A stretch of 64,000 bases of DNA from Undibacterium_A arcticum. GTDB lineage: Bacteria; Pseudomonadota; Gammaproteobacteria; Burkholderiales; Burkholderiaceae_D. Below are positions 1-8,059 of this stretch, in pieces. Position 1 is the first letter of the stretch, and each line of letters begins with the position of its first letter. The DNA is taken from assembly GCF_042660705.1 (NCBI RefSeq), contig NZ_JBHSUQ010000001.1; one strand, 5' to 3'. A program made the translations under genes and the position numbers. The notes beneath the pieces were generated by a model. That model worked only from the letters and a program-made list of their open reading frames with translations. It was not told the DNA's origin and did no database searches.

Positions 1-257
1 ACATTGACGATGACGCAGACCGGGATCGCGCCGATGATCGCAATGGCCAGTTTGACGATACCGGGCAAATCGGGCGCTACGTTCTGCACCACTTTCAGTA
101 TCGTCAGGCCGGCCATTGCGCCGATCATCAGCACATCGCCGTGCGCAAAGTTAATCAAGTTCAGTACCCCGTACACCATCGTGTAACCGAGCGCGACCAG
201 CGCATACATGCTGCCCAGCACCACTCCGTTAATCATTTGTTGGATAAATGTATCCAT
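1..257 (-). CDS. livH: Branched-chain amino acid ABC transporter permease LivH (5' part only)
   Basis: This is the first of two inner-membrane permeases of the high-affinity Leu/Ile/Val ABC importer (LivHMGF type). Only the first 85 or so residues lie in the window and the gene runs off the left edge. The protein starts MDTFIQQMINGVVLGSMYAL and continues with the LivH-typical stretch GYTMVYGVLNLINFAHGD, then a second hydrophobic segment. The ATG is preceded by the purine-rich GAGGGCGAAAAT. The periplasmic binding protein gene livJ, which usually sits just upstream, is absent; a 19-codon ORF and a hairpin take its place. livM, livG and livF presumably follow outside the window. Confidence 0.9.
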   Translation of the reverse strand, partial: MDTFIQQMINGVVLGSMYALVALGYTMVYGVLNLINFAHGDVLMIGAMAGLTILKVVQNVAPDLPGIVKLAIAIIGAIPVCVIVN

Positions 258-329
258 ATTTTCGCCCTCTGTTTAAGTCATCTCGTGTCGTTGCGCGACG
301 TCACTGCAGCGCAACATTTTTTATACTAA

Positions 330-364
330 AACGGCACCCTGGCCAGATGGATGGGGGTGCCGTT
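330..364 (-). terminator. Hairpin upstream of livH (terminator or attenuator)
   Basis: Ten-base perfect arms (330-339 and 355-364, AACGGCACCC with GGGTGCCGTT) enclose a 15-base loop. Read on the minus strand the stem ends in GCCGTTTTAG, a short U-run that suits a weak intrinsic terminator. It lies between the short ORF at 380-439 and livH, so it would terminate or attenuate transcription entering livH. The function is inferred from position only. Confidence 0.5.
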
Positions 365-379
365 CGTTTGAAAAGCTGA

Positions 380-439
380 TTATCCGACCAGAACGGTCAT
401 GACTAATTGAGTGGCAAAATTGAGTTTGCAGTGCAACAT
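380..439 (-). other. 19-codon ORF with strong RBS before livH: livJ relic or leader peptide
   Basis: On the minus strand a good Shine-Dalgarno (AATCAGGAGACGTAAC) precedes ATG and a 19-residue peptide, MLHCKLNFATQLVMTVLVG, ending in TAA. Seven of the 19 residues are Leu or Val. The hairpin at 330-364 and then livH follow. Two readings fit. It may be the translation start and signal-peptide stub of a deleted livJ, whose normal place this is. Or it may be a leader peptide controlling a hairpin upstream of a branched-chain amino acid transporter. Signal peptides are naturally rich in Leu and Val, so composition alone does not decide. Confidence 0.35.
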
Positions 440-953
440 GTTACGTCTCCTGATTAATTTTTTTAAACATTTAGATGTTAGATAAATGTCTTTGTTAGTT
501 GCGCGCACGTAACCATTAAAAACTGCCGGGGATTTTCCCGAAGTTGATTCAGCGCACAAATCTTGTGGACTTGGCGAACCTAGTGGTTCTCAGAGCATAG
601 TACTCTGCTGATTATGATTCGTACAACCACATTCATCGAACGCGGACACCTGTCTTTGCTATGGGTCAAGCCCCGCAAAATTTGGCGCCGCCTATCATAA
701 CGAAGAAGTCGAAAAACTATGAATGGAAATTGCCGCAATATTCTGAATATAATTTTTTGCGCACGCAACGCGGCCCCACGAGGGAGTCTGTCGGCGCGAT
801 GGCTATTGGCCGGCGGGAAGGCGAACTGCGGCGCATCGGCGCGCACCGCGCGGCCGTGCTGACCGAACGAGCGTGGGAAGCGCGCCCGCCGCACGCCCGG
901 GGGACGGGTCAGCAGCAGCGGCGATGGTGGGTAGAAAGGCGGGCCGCGCCCGA
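440..953. other. Intergenic region without a gene, between ispH and the liv operon
   Basis: I see no credible coding sequence. The stretch at about 455-500 is AT-rich and lies just upstream of the short ORF at 380-439, where a promoter for the liv operon would be expected, but I cannot name -35 and -10 boxes with confidence. Short open frames on both strands here have no recognisable products. Confidence 0.5.
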
Positions 954-1919
954 TCAGCTGGCGGACGCGCCGTGCAGGCCCTTCGGCATCGGGAAAGTGA
1001 CGTGTTCTTCGACGCCCTCCAGCGTGCGCACGCTTTTCGCGCCGCATTCCTTGAGGCGGTCGATCACCGCCTGCACCAGGATTTCCGGCGCCGACGCGCC
1101 GGCGGTGACGCCGATCCGGGATTTTCCCTGCAGCCAGGCAGGATCAATTTGCGCGGCATTGTCGACCATATAGGCGCTGGTGCCCTTCTTCTCGGCCACT
1201 TCACGCAAGCGGTTCGAGTTGGAGCTGTTCGGGCTACCGACCACGATCACCACGTCCACCTGCGGCGCCATGAACTTGACGGCCTCCTGACGGTTGGTGG
1301 TGGCATAGCAGATATCGGCCTTCTTGGGTTCGGCGATATTCGGGAACTTGCGCTTTAAGGCCGCGATCACGTCGATGGTATCGTCGACCGACAAGGTGGT
1401 CTGCGACACAAAGGCCAGCATCGCGGGATTGCGTACCTGCAGCCGCGCGACATCGTCGACCGTTTCGACCAGATGCATGCCTTCGTCGGTCTGGCCCATC
1501 GTGCCTTCGACCTCGGGATGACCGTCATGGCCGATCATGACGATTTCGCGCCCTTCGCGCCGCATCTTGGCCACTTCCATGTGCACCTTGGTCACCAGCG
1601 GACAGGTGGCGTCGAACACTTTGAGGCCACGCGCGTCGGCCTCGATCCGCACCGCTTTCGATACGCCGTGCGCCGAAAACACCACGGTATTGCCGGCCGG
1701 GACATCGGCCAGTTCTTCGATGAAAATCGCGCCCTTGTTGCGCAGGTCATTGACCACATAGGCGTTATGCACGATTTCGTGGCGCACATAGATCGGCGCG
1801 CCGAACTGCGTCAGCGCGCGTTCGACGATCTCGATCGCGCGATCAACGCCGGCGCAAAAGCCGCGCGGTTGCGCCAGCACGATTTCCTTGGCTATGGATT
1901 CCTGAGTTGTTTGTTGCAT
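954..1919 (-). CDS. ispH: 4-hydroxy-3-methylbut-2-enyl diphosphate reductase IspH (LytB)
   Basis: IspH is the last enzyme of the methylerythritol phosphate pathway. It reductively converts HMBPP to IPP and DMAPP in the cytosol with an iron-sulfur cluster. The 321-residue protein is full length. The three cluster cysteines are visible in RGFCAGVDRAIEIV near the N-terminus, in DATCPLVTKVH and in DICYATTNRQ. The substrate-binding stretches SQTTLSVDDT, GSPNSSNSNRL and GVTAGASAPE are also present. Its start lies about 100 bases downstream of fkpB, in the same direction. The fkpB-ispH pair is common in proteobacteria and the two are probably co-transcribed. The gene is essential in most bacteria and is intact here. 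Confidence 0.97.
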   Translation of the reverse strand: MQQTTQESIAKEIVLAQPRGFCAGVDRAIEIVERALTQFGAPIYVRHEIVHNAYVVNDLRNKGAIFIEELADVPAGNTVVFSAHGVSKAVRIEADARGLKVFDATCPLVTKVHMEVAKMRREGREIVMIGHDGHPEVEGTMGQTDEGMHLVETVDDVARLQVRNPAMLAFVSQTTLSVDDTIDVIAALKRKFPNIAEPKKADICYATTNRQEAVKFMAPQVDVVIVVGSPNSSNSNRLREVAEKKGTSAYMVDNAAQIDPAWLQGKSRIGVTAGASAPEILVQAVIDRLKECGAKSVRTLEGVEEHVTFPMPKGLHGASAS

Positions 1920-2021
1920 GGTTATTCCTTACATCCTTCCATTGCCGCCCGGCCCGCCGGTGCGCCGGTCGCCGGTGCGGCCCGATTCATACACAGGCGG
2001 TCTGTGGCGCGTCGCAGCCGA

Positions 2022-2477
2022 TCAGAGCACGCCGATAATTTTCACTTCGAACGTCAGCGATTGTCCGGCCAATGGATGGTTAAAGTCGAACAAGGCGTCG
2101 CCGTCATTGATCTCGCGCAGGATGCCGGCGAAGCGACCGCCGCCTGGCGCCGCAAAGTCGACCAGATCACCGATCTTGTACTCGGCGTCGCGTGCGGAGT
2201 TTTCGTCCAGCGTGGCGCGCGTGACGCGCTGCAACAGCTCTGGGTTGCGCGGGCCGAAGGCCTGCTCCGGCGTCAGCACGAAACTCTGGTGGGCGCCTTC
2301 CGGCAGGCCGATCAGACAGGTTTCGAGGAATGGCGCCAACTGGCCGTTGCCGAGCTGCAGCGTGGCCGGGCTGGCCTGAAAAGTTGTAATAATATTATCG
2401 CCGGCCATCGACGCCAGCCGGTAATGCAAAGTAAGATAGGCGCCTTCGGAGACGACCGGAACAGTGGATGGTGACAT
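2022..2477 (-). CDS. fkpB: FKBP-type peptidyl-prolyl cis-trans isomerase, SlpA/FkpB type
   Basis: This is a small cytosolic prolyl isomerase with an inserted chaperone flap, of the SlyD/SlpA family. The 151-residue protein shows the family pattern: VSEGAYLTLHYRL at the N-terminus, LGNGQLAPFLETCLIGLPEG (the FKBP core), LTPEQAFGPRNPELLQRV (the flap boundary) and DFNHPLAGQSLTFEV near the end. It has no signal peptide and no histidine-rich SlyD tail, which favours SlpA. It lies upstream of ispH in the same direction. The usual radC-rpmB-rpmG block diverges on its other side. Confidence 0.93.
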   Translation of the reverse strand: MSPSTVPVVSEGAYLTLHYRLASMAGDNIITTFQASPATLQLGNGQLAPFLETCLIGLPEGAHQSFVLTPEQAFGPRNPELLQRVTRATLDENSARDAEYKIGDLVDFAAPGGGRFAGILREINDGDALFDFNHPLAGQSLTFEVKIIGVL

Positions 2478-2596
2478 GAACGGACTGGATTAATGAGGCC
2501 AACCGCTATTGTAAGCCACCTGTGGCCGGGCCATCCGACCTCTGCTTGTCCCGCGCAGCCGCCAGCGGCCCGATTTTCCCTTTCTACGGAATAAAC

Positions 2597-3277
2597 ATGG
2601 CAATCACCGACTGGCCGCAAGACCAACGTCCGCGCGAACGACTGATCAAGCACGGCGCCCAGGCGCTGTCCGATCCTGAACTATTGGCGGTATTTTTTTG
2701 CGCATTGGCGTCAAGGGCAAATCGGCAGTCGACCTCGGGCGCGACATGGTGGGCCATTTTGGCTCGTTGAATGGTCTGTTCTCGGCTGGCTTGAACGATT
2801 TTTTTCCGCCATCAACGGGCTCGGCCCGGCCAAATATGCACAGATGCAGGCGGTGCTGGAACTGGCGCGCCGCGCGCTGGCCGAACAATTGCAGGCCGGC
2901 GTCACGCTCAGTTCGCCACAGGCGGTCAAGCAATATCTACAACTGCTGCTGGCCGGCAAGCAGTACGAATCGTTCGCGGTGCTGTTCCTGGACGTCAAAA
3001 AAACCGCCTGATCGCGAGCGAGGAGTTATTTCGCGGCACTCTGACCCACACCAGCGTCTATCCGCGCGAAGTGGTGAAAGCCGCGCTTGGCCATAATGCG
3101 GCCAGCCTCATGCTGGCGCACAACCATCCGTCCGGGACGCCGGAACCGAGCGCCGCCGACCACTCGCTAACGCAGGCATTGAAGCAGGCCTTGAGCCTGG
3201 TCGACGTGCGGGTGCTCGACCATTTCATTATCGCCGGGCCAACCGTGTATTCCTTCGCCGAGCATGGACAAATCTGA
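2597..3277 (+). pseudogene. radC: RadC (JAB/MPN-domain) gene, frame broken at three 7-base homopolymers
   Basis: RadC proteins carry a helix-hairpin-helix N-terminus and a JAB1/MPN metalloprotease-like C-terminus with the motif H-x-H-x10-D; their role is unclear. The pieces read MAITDWPQDQRPRERLIKHG, RIGVKGKSAVDLGRDMVGHF, INGLGPAKYAQMQAVLELAR and, intact at the end, LMLAHNHPSGTPEPSAADH with the metal-binding histidines. Three breaks fall at T7 (2693-2699), T7 (2799-2805) and A7 (2997-3003). Each shifts the frame the same way. Family alignment from memory wants five bases at each site, giving 224 residues, which is a normal length. Either the gene has decayed or the sequence has errors; other genes nearby show similar breaks. 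Confidence 0.88.
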
Positions 3278-3345
3278 CGCAGATGGTGTTTTCCCGGGAG
3301 TATCGATCAAAAACAGTCCGATCCCCTTATTTTATATGCGGCGCC

Positions 3346-3371
3346 AAAATATACTGGATCCAGTATATTTT
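3346..3371. repeat. 26-bp perfect palindrome with AAAATATACTGG half-sites
   Basis: A perfect inverted repeat lies between radC and rpmB. The left half is AAAATATACTGGA and the right half is its exact complement. The AATATACTG core recurs in three other intergenic palindromes in this window (28522-28561, 32427-32511 and 34540-34629), so this is one member of a repeat family. It could be an operator, a transcript hairpin or a MITE remnant. Confidence 0.8.
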
Positions 3372-3488
3372 TTACGGCGGGACCGCACAGTGTGCGGCGC
3401 AGACCGCGTGAAAGCCGAATGTGACGACCGACAATCAAATTGTTAAATTAATTCAGATGCGCAAGACACAATTAATTTTCACAAGTCA

Positions 3489-3517
3489 TTGATAAAGCAA
3501 GGTTTTTTGGCTATACT
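3489..3517 (+). promoter_or_regulatory. Sigma-70-like promoter of rpmB-rpmG
   Basis: TTGATA at 3489-3494 and TATACT at 3512-3517 are separated by exactly 17 bases, close to the sigma-70 consensus. They lie about 40 bases upstream of the rpmB ribosome-binding site (AAGGAGTGAGCC before ATG). This is the expected place for the promoter of a highly expressed ribosomal protein operon. Confidence 0.7.
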
Positions 3518-3557
3518 CGCTTCTTTTCCAATTTCGGAAATTTTTAAGGAGTGAGCC

Positions 3558-3794
3558 ATGGCACGTGTTTGCCAAGTCACCGGGAAGAAGCCGATGGTCG
3601 GCAACAATGTTTCCCATGCAAATAACAAAACCAAGCGTCGCTTTTTGCCTAACCTGCAAAATCGCCGCATTTTTGTTGAATCCGAAAACCGCTGGGTGTC
3701 GCTGCGCCTATCCAACGCCGGTTTGCGCGTGATCGACAAAATCGGCATTGACGCCGTGCTCGTAGACATGCGCGCCCGTGGCGAAAAAGTCTAA
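3558..3794 (+). CDS. rpmB: 50S ribosomal protein L28 (bL28)
   Basis: L28 is a 78-residue basic protein of the large ribosomal subunit. The sequence opens MARVCQVTGKKPMVGNNVSH, the classic L28 start, and continues NNKTKRRFLPNLQNRRIFVE and RVIDKIGIDAVL. There is no CxxC zinc motif, so it is the zinc-independent form. A strong Shine-Dalgarno (AAGGAG) precedes the ATG. rpmG follows 30 bases downstream, and a strong terminator ends the two-gene operon. The gene is intact, with normal length. Confidence 0.98.
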   Translation: MARVCQVTGKKPMVGNNVSHANNKTKRRFLPNLQNRRIFVESENRWVSLRLSNAGLRVIDKIGIDAVLVDMRARGEKV

Positions 3795-3824
3795 CCCGCG
3801 CTCTAGCGAAATATAGGAGAAATC

Positions 3825-3992
3825 ATGGCGAAATCAGGCCGCGACAAAATCAAGCTGGAATCGACCGCAGGTACCGGTCATTTCTATACCACCACCAAAA
3901 ACAAGCGTACGACGCCGGAAAAAATGTCGATCATGAAGTTCGACCCGAAAGTCCGCAAGCACGTTGAATACAAGGAAACCAAGATCAAGTAA
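3825..3992 (+). CDS. rpmG: 50S ribosomal protein L33 (bL33)
   Basis: L33 is a 55-residue large-subunit protein. The product reads MAKSGRDKIKLESTAGTGHF and continues with YTTTKNKRTTPEKMSIMKFD and KVRKHVEYKETKIK, matching proteobacterial L33 lacking the zinc-binding cysteines. It is translated from an ATG with TAGGAG upstream. It is the second gene of the rpmB-rpmG operon, and the intrinsic terminator begins 26 bases after the stop codon. Confidence 0.98.
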   Translation: MAKSGRDKIKLESTAGTGHFYTTTKNKRTTPEKMSIMKFDPKVRKHVEYKETKIK

Positions 3993-4018
3993 TTGATCCC
4001 GGTTCTGCAGATTCTGCT

Positions 4019-4055
4019 AAAAAGCCCCGCAAGATGATGTCTTGCGGGGCTTTTT
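4019..4055 (+). terminator. Intrinsic terminator of rpmB-rpmG
   Basis: The stem AAAAGCCCCGCAAGA pairs with TCTTGCGGGGCTTTT around a five-base loop and ends in a run of five T. It is a textbook rho-independent terminator and, being nearly symmetrical, could act in both directions. Confidence 0.95.
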
Positions 4056-4227
4056 GGTGTTTACGTCCGGTTCGCTCACCGTGTGGGTGGACTGCACGGT
4101 GGGCGGACCATTGGGCGGCACGGCACTCGCTGCCGCTGGCCTATTCAGGTGATATTTATGCTCCCAAACTATGCTCCCAAACACGCTCGCACCAGTGCCC
4201 TCCCGTTCGTATCAATGATGAGTGCAT

Positions 4228-4304
4228 ATTCGCATCAAAGTAAGCATCGATTCGCATTCCAAAGCAGCCGCATATTCGCATCTCAAATCAGTCACCCATT
4301 CGCA
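4228..4304. repeat. Four ATTCGCA repeats at 22-24 bp spacing in the rpmG-carbonic anhydrase spacer
   Basis: ATTCGCA occurs at 4228-4234, 4250-4256, 4274-4280 and 4298-4304, all in one orientation with starts 22, 24 and 24 bases apart, roughly two helical turns. The surrounding words GCATATTCGCATC are also partly repeated, and ATGCTCCCAAAC is duplicated at about 4157-4182. The rest of 4056-4485 has no gene I can support. Multiple short terminal repeats of this kind are a feature of IS21-like element ends, so this may be an insertion-sequence scar. A cluster of protein-binding sites upstream of the next gene is the alternative. Confidence 0.5.
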
Positions 4305-4485
4305 CTGAAAGCAGCCATTTCACTGTCATCGGCTTGATATGATCTGGCAAATAACGAAAAGGGCCGAACGGCTGGCGCCGCCGGACTGCTCAAACTGCAG
4401 CGGCGGATAAACTCTCTCCGTTAGGCTTAAATGCACCCGAAGCCTGGCACTGTTATCACGGGTGCGCATCAACTAGGAGTGAATT

Positions 4486-5217
4486 TTGAAAAAGTCTGTT
4501 CTGATTGGGGGCATGCTATTGGCTTCCTGTGCTGCATTTGCTGGAAGCGAATCGCACTGGACTTACTCAGGTACTGGCGGGCCGAATGAATGGGCCACGC
4601 TGACGCCTGAATACGGTGCCTGTGCCGGTAAGAATCAATCACCGATCAATTTGACTGGCTTCATCGAAGCTGATCTAAAACCAATCAAATTTGCATATCA
4701 GACCGGTGGCAATGAAATCCTGAACAATGGCCACACTGTGCAAATAAATTATGCTGCAGGAAGCAGCGTCACAGTCGATAGCATCCGATTCGAGCTCAAA
4801 CAATTTCATTTCCATGCGCCCAGTGAGAACCTGATCAATGGCAAGTCATATCCAATGGAAGCGCACTTGGTACATGCAGATAAAGATGGAAACCTTGCAG
4901 TTATTGCAGTCATGTTCAAAGAAGGGGCCGAAAACAAAGCCCTTTCCAAGATATGGCCGCTGATGCCTAAAGACGCAGGCGAGACGAACGCATTATCATC
5001 ACCTGTTGCAGCAGCAGCGCTACTCCCTGCCAAACGTGACTACTACCGTTTCAACGGCTCACTGACAACTCCTCCCTGTTCGGAAGGTGTGCGGTGGCTG
5101 GTGATGAAACAGCCGATCACCGTCTCCAAGGCGCAAGTAGAAGCCTTCTCTCATGTAATGCACCATCCAAACAATCGTCCGGTGCAAGCAGTGAATTCAC
5201 GCACAGTATTAAAATAA
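4486..5217 (+). CDS. Periplasmic alpha-carbonic anhydrase
   Basis: This enzyme interconverts CO2 and bicarbonate in the periplasm using zinc. The 243-residue product has a signal peptide (MKKSVLIGGMLLASCAAFAG) and then the alpha-class fold: HWTYSGTGGPNEWATLTPEY and CAGKNQSPINLTGF. Zinc ligands are in FHFHAPSE (about residues 107-113) and EAHLVH (about 125-130). LTTPPCSEGVRWLVM near the C-terminus is the conserved threonine loop. The family's intramolecular disulfide is likely, between the cysteines of GACAGK and PPCSEG. It stands alone between the rpmB-rpmG operon and a convergent porin. Its base composition looks lower in GC than its neighbours, and the repeats upstream may mark an insertion point, so acquisition by transfer is possible. 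Confidence 0.95.
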   Translation: MKKSVLIGGMLLASCAAFAGSESHWTYSGTGGPNEWATLTPEYGACAGKNQSPINLTGFIEADLKPIKFAYQTGGNEILNNGHTVQINYAAGSSVTVDSIRFELKQFHFHAPSENLINGKSYPMEAHLVHADKDGNLAVIAVMFKEGAENKALSKIWPLMPKDAGETNALSSPVAAAALLPAKRDYYRFNGSLTTPPCSEGVRWLVMKQPITVSKAQVEAFSHVMHHPNNRPVQAVNSRTVLK

Positions 5218-5337
5218 TTGGCCTGACTCGCTCAAACGGGGCGCGCCGCCAGCAGCGTGCCCCGTAGCCTGAACTGCCTGAGCCTTGAACGACCGCTTGC
5301 GGGAAAGACGAGCGGCAGGTTTAATGCGAATACGCCA

Positions 5338-6393
5338 TCAGAACGTGTGACGCATACCGAAATTGAATGCACTATTGCCGCTGCCGCCGTCAATCGCATT
5401 GCCCACGGTGTAGAACTTCGCCGCTTGCGTGTTCTGCACCGTATTGTTGATGCGGGCATAAGACGAGTACAGGTTGGTACGCCTGGACAGTGCGTACAGA
5501 TAGCCGACGGCTAGCTGACGTGCGTCGTTGCCGGCGCCGCTCTTGTCGGTCTTCTTGATGAAGGACGCCAGCAACGTGCCGGCGCCGCATGGCACGGTGA
5601 CACCGGCGAGGACATCTCTCGAGTCCGGATTGGCGATGTTGGTGTTGCTGGAAAAAGCGTCCCTGTTGAGTGCCAGCCCCAGGCTCAATGCCACTGGACC
5701 AAAATCGTATTTACCGCCCAGGAAGGTGACTTTGGCGCGGCTGGTATCGGTCGCATTCGCGACATTATTGTGGGCCAGCTTGATATTGAACGGACCGTTT
5801 CCATAGCCGATGGCTCCGCCCATCGTGCGGCCGGCAGTGTTGTTGCCAGCCACTTCACCTGGTGCATAGGTCGCTTCGGCATTGAAACCGGCCGTGACCG
5901 GCGCCGTATATTTGATCGCGTTATTGGTACGGGAACCGTTGCCGTCATTGGTCGGCGTACCGCCATCGGAAAACAGATTGCCGGCGGTGCCTGCCAGGCC
6001 GCAACCGAAAGGATCGGTGCCACCGCACAATGCGCCGTCGATCGCGGTGTACTGCCGGCCCAGGGTGACGGCACCGAAATCGCCTTTCAAGCCGGTGTAG
6101 GCCTGGCGGCCGAACGGGCGCCCACTCTGATTGCTGTTCCCGGTATCCATCGCAATGCCCATTTCCAGCACGAACAGCGCAGACACCCCGCCGCCCAAAT
6201 CTTCGGTGCCTTTGAAGCCGAGCCGCGAACCATTTTGAATGCCACTCGATACCTTGGTAACGCTGCCGGCGGTGCCGCCGCTTTGCCGGTCTAGTCCGAG
6301 GTCCGCCAGGCCGTACATCGTGACCTTGCTTTGTGCGGCGGCGGTACCTGCGAGTGCGGCCAGTGCCAGTGTGGCGAGAATTTGTTTTTTCAT
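5338..6393 (-). CDS. Gram-negative porin (outer membrane general porin)
   Basis: This is a trimeric beta-barrel porin of the Burkholderiales OmpC-like family, forming a diffusion channel in the outer membrane. The 351-residue precursor starts with the signal peptide MKKQILATLALAALAGTAAA. The mature protein begins QSKVTMYGLADLGLDRQSGG, typical of the family. SRLGFKGTEDLGGGVSALFVLEMG and FGRQAYTGLKGDFGAVTLGRQ mark early strands. It ends NSAFNFGMRHTF with the terminal Phe needed for Bam-dependent assembly. A Shine-Dalgarno (CAGGAGACACCC) precedes the ATG. It is followed on the other side by the gluconate MFS gene in the same direction; substrate specificity cannot be read from the sequence. Confidence 0.95.
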   Translation of the reverse strand: MKKQILATLALAALAGTAAAQSKVTMYGLADLGLDRQSGGTAGSVTKVSSGIQNGSRLGFKGTEDLGGGVSALFVLEMGIAMDTGNSNQSGRPFGRQAYTGLKGDFGAVTLGRQYTAIDGALCGGTDPFGCGLAGTAGNLFSDGGTPTNDGNGSRTNNAIKYTAPVTAGFNAEATYAPGEVAGNNTAGRTMGGAIGYGNGPFNIKLAHNNVANATDTSRAKVTFLGGKYDFGPVALSLGLALNRDAFSSNTNIANPDSRDVLAGVTVPCGAGTLLASFIKKTDKSGAGNDARQLAVGYLYALSRRTNLYSSYARINNTVQNTQAAKFYTVGNAIDGGSGNSAFNFGMRHTF

Positions 6394-6700
6394 TGGGTGT
6401 CTCCTGAGTTTATGAATCCAGAATGGATATTTGTTTTATATGGTCATGTAATGCGCCAAAGCGTGATGGCGCAGCGCGCCAGCCGTCCGCTCCCGACCTG
6501 AAGAGCAGCTTCACGGATGACGGTGACTGGGCGCGCAGAGTGCATGCATCTTCCCGCTCCGCGAACGGGGAATCGACACGCAGCACGGGGTGACGGTCAC
6601 CGGCTGTGCTGGCGAACGACGATGATGGTTGCGCGTGAAAGCCGACCGCCGACACCCGATGCCGCCCTGCCGGCACCGGCCGCTGCACAACAATTACGTG
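6394..6700. other. Spacer upstream of the porin gene, no gene seen
   Basis: These 307 bases separate the stop of the MFS permease from the porin start, both on the minus strand. Open frames in it show no recognisable product. It should contain the porin promoter. I see no clear hairpin or operator. Confidence 0.5.
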
Positions 6701-8020
6701 TCACACCGCTGCAGGGCGTGGCACTGACGGCTCGATGATGTCCGGGATCGGTTCAATTTTTCCGAGCACGAAGACGAAGGAAATAATGCCGATGACCAGT
6801 ATCACCCCCGCGACGAAGAATGCATTGGCAAAGGAATTGGTCGCGCCGACGATGATTCCGGTGACGATCGGGGCAGCGGCACCCATCAGGTTGTTCACGA
6901 AATTCATGATGCCGCCGATGGTGCCGACACCGCCCTTCGGTGCGATCAACGAGGGCAGCGACCAGCCGACCGGTGCGGCCGAGGCCAATCCGCCGAGTGC
7001 GACTGAAATCCAGAAAATGGCCCATGCGGGATCCGTGGTCTGGGTGGCGCCAAACACAGCGAGGCCGAACAACATGCCGACGATCAGCACCGCTTTTCTG
7101 ACCTTCGATTCGTCCCGTCCGTTCGAAATAAGATGATCGATCAGCCAGCCGCCGACAAACAGATCGGTCGCGGTGGCCACGGCCCATGGGATGGCGGCAT
7201 AGCCGGCCGATTTCAGGATACTCATGTGCATGGTCTGGACCAGATAACCAGGCAACCAGGTGAGGAACAGATAGAAGGAGTAACCGTAGGCGGCAAAACC
7301 GATGGTCAAGCCCCAGACCTTGGCATTGCGCAGCAGGTGACTCAACATCCCCATCGGGCTCACGCCGGAGGGGCCTTCCAGGGTCGCGCCGCCCTCCTTG
7401 ATGTAGGCATACTCCAGTTGGCTGAGCTTGGTGTCCTGGCTCGGGTCGCGATAAAAAATGAAAAAGGCGATGAAATACAGGAAGCTCAACATCGCCGTCA
7501 TGCCAAAGCCCCAGCGCCAGCCCAACGCGACCACCGAAAATGCCACCAACGGCACGCCGATCACATTGGAGAATTTTGCCGCAGCGTCAAAAATCGCGGT
7601 CGCCAGACCGCGCTCTTTGCGCGGAAACCAGTAGCCGGTCGCTTTCGAGCTGACCGGGAATCCGGGCGCCTCGGCAATGCCAAGCATCACCCGCGCCGCA
7701 AATATGCCGCCGAAGCCGCTGGCAAAGGCGGTGATGGTGGCGGCTGTTCCCCATAAGAACGCGCCCCAGCGCCCTACTTTGGTGACGCCAAAACGGTCGA
7801 GTATCACGCCGGCCGGTATTTGCAGCAATGCATAAGACCAAAAGAATGCGCTAAATAACAACCCCAGTTCCACCGGGCCCAGGTTGAATGCTTCCTTGAT
7901 CTGCGGCGCCGCGACCGACAGACTGATGCGGTCGATGTAGTTGATCAGCACCCCGATGCCGAGCAGGCTGCCGATGCCCCAACGCCGATTTGGAATGCGC
8001 TTGCCTAAAAATATTGCCAT
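6701..8020 (-). CDS. MFS transporter, anion:cation symporter (sugar acid) family
   Basis: This is a 439-residue inner-membrane symporter with about twelve transmembrane segments. It resembles the ACS family that carries hexonates, hexarates and related organic anions. Diagnostic stretches are INYIDRISLSVAAPQIKEAF in helix 1, WSYALLQIPAGVILDRFG in helix 2 and FPVSSKATGYWFPRKERGLA, the ACS-type cytoplasmic loop. Gluconokinase is encoded 39 bases upstream, and a LacI-type regulator with an operator-like palindrome diverges beyond it. A role in gluconate or related sugar-acid uptake is therefore the best inference. The classical GntP-type permease is not used here. Confidence 0.85.
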   Translation of the reverse strand: MAIFLGKRIPNRRWGIGSLLGIGVLINYIDRISLSVAAPQIKEAFNLGPVELGLLFSAFFWSYALLQIPAGVILDRFGVTKVGRWGAFLWGTAATITAFASGFGGIFAARVMLGIAEAPGFPVSSKATGYWFPRKERGLATAIFDAAAKFSNVIGVPLVAFSVVALGWRWGFGMTAMLSFLYFIAFFIFYRDPSQDTKLSQLEYAYIKEGGATLEGPSGVSPMGMLSHLLRNAKVWGLTIGFAAYGYSFYLFLTWLPGYLVQTMHMSILKSAGYAAIPWAVATATDLFVGGWLIDHLISNGRDESKVRKAVLIVGMLFGLAVFGATQTTDPAWAIFWISVALGGLASAAPVGWSLPSLIAPKGGVGTIGGIMNFVNNLMGAAAPIVTGIIVGATNSFANAFFVAGVILVIGIISFVFVLGKIEPIPDIIEPSVPRPAAV

Positions 8021-8059
8021 CTGTGTCTCCTCGTGGTTTTCTGAAACTGCTTTTGGAAT

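Noticed and set aside
3346..3371. LexA/SOS box
   Set aside because: The site has TACTG and CAGTA half-sites, but the gap between CTG and CAG is four bases and not the ten of the gammaproteobacterial LexA box; radC is upstream, not downstream of it.
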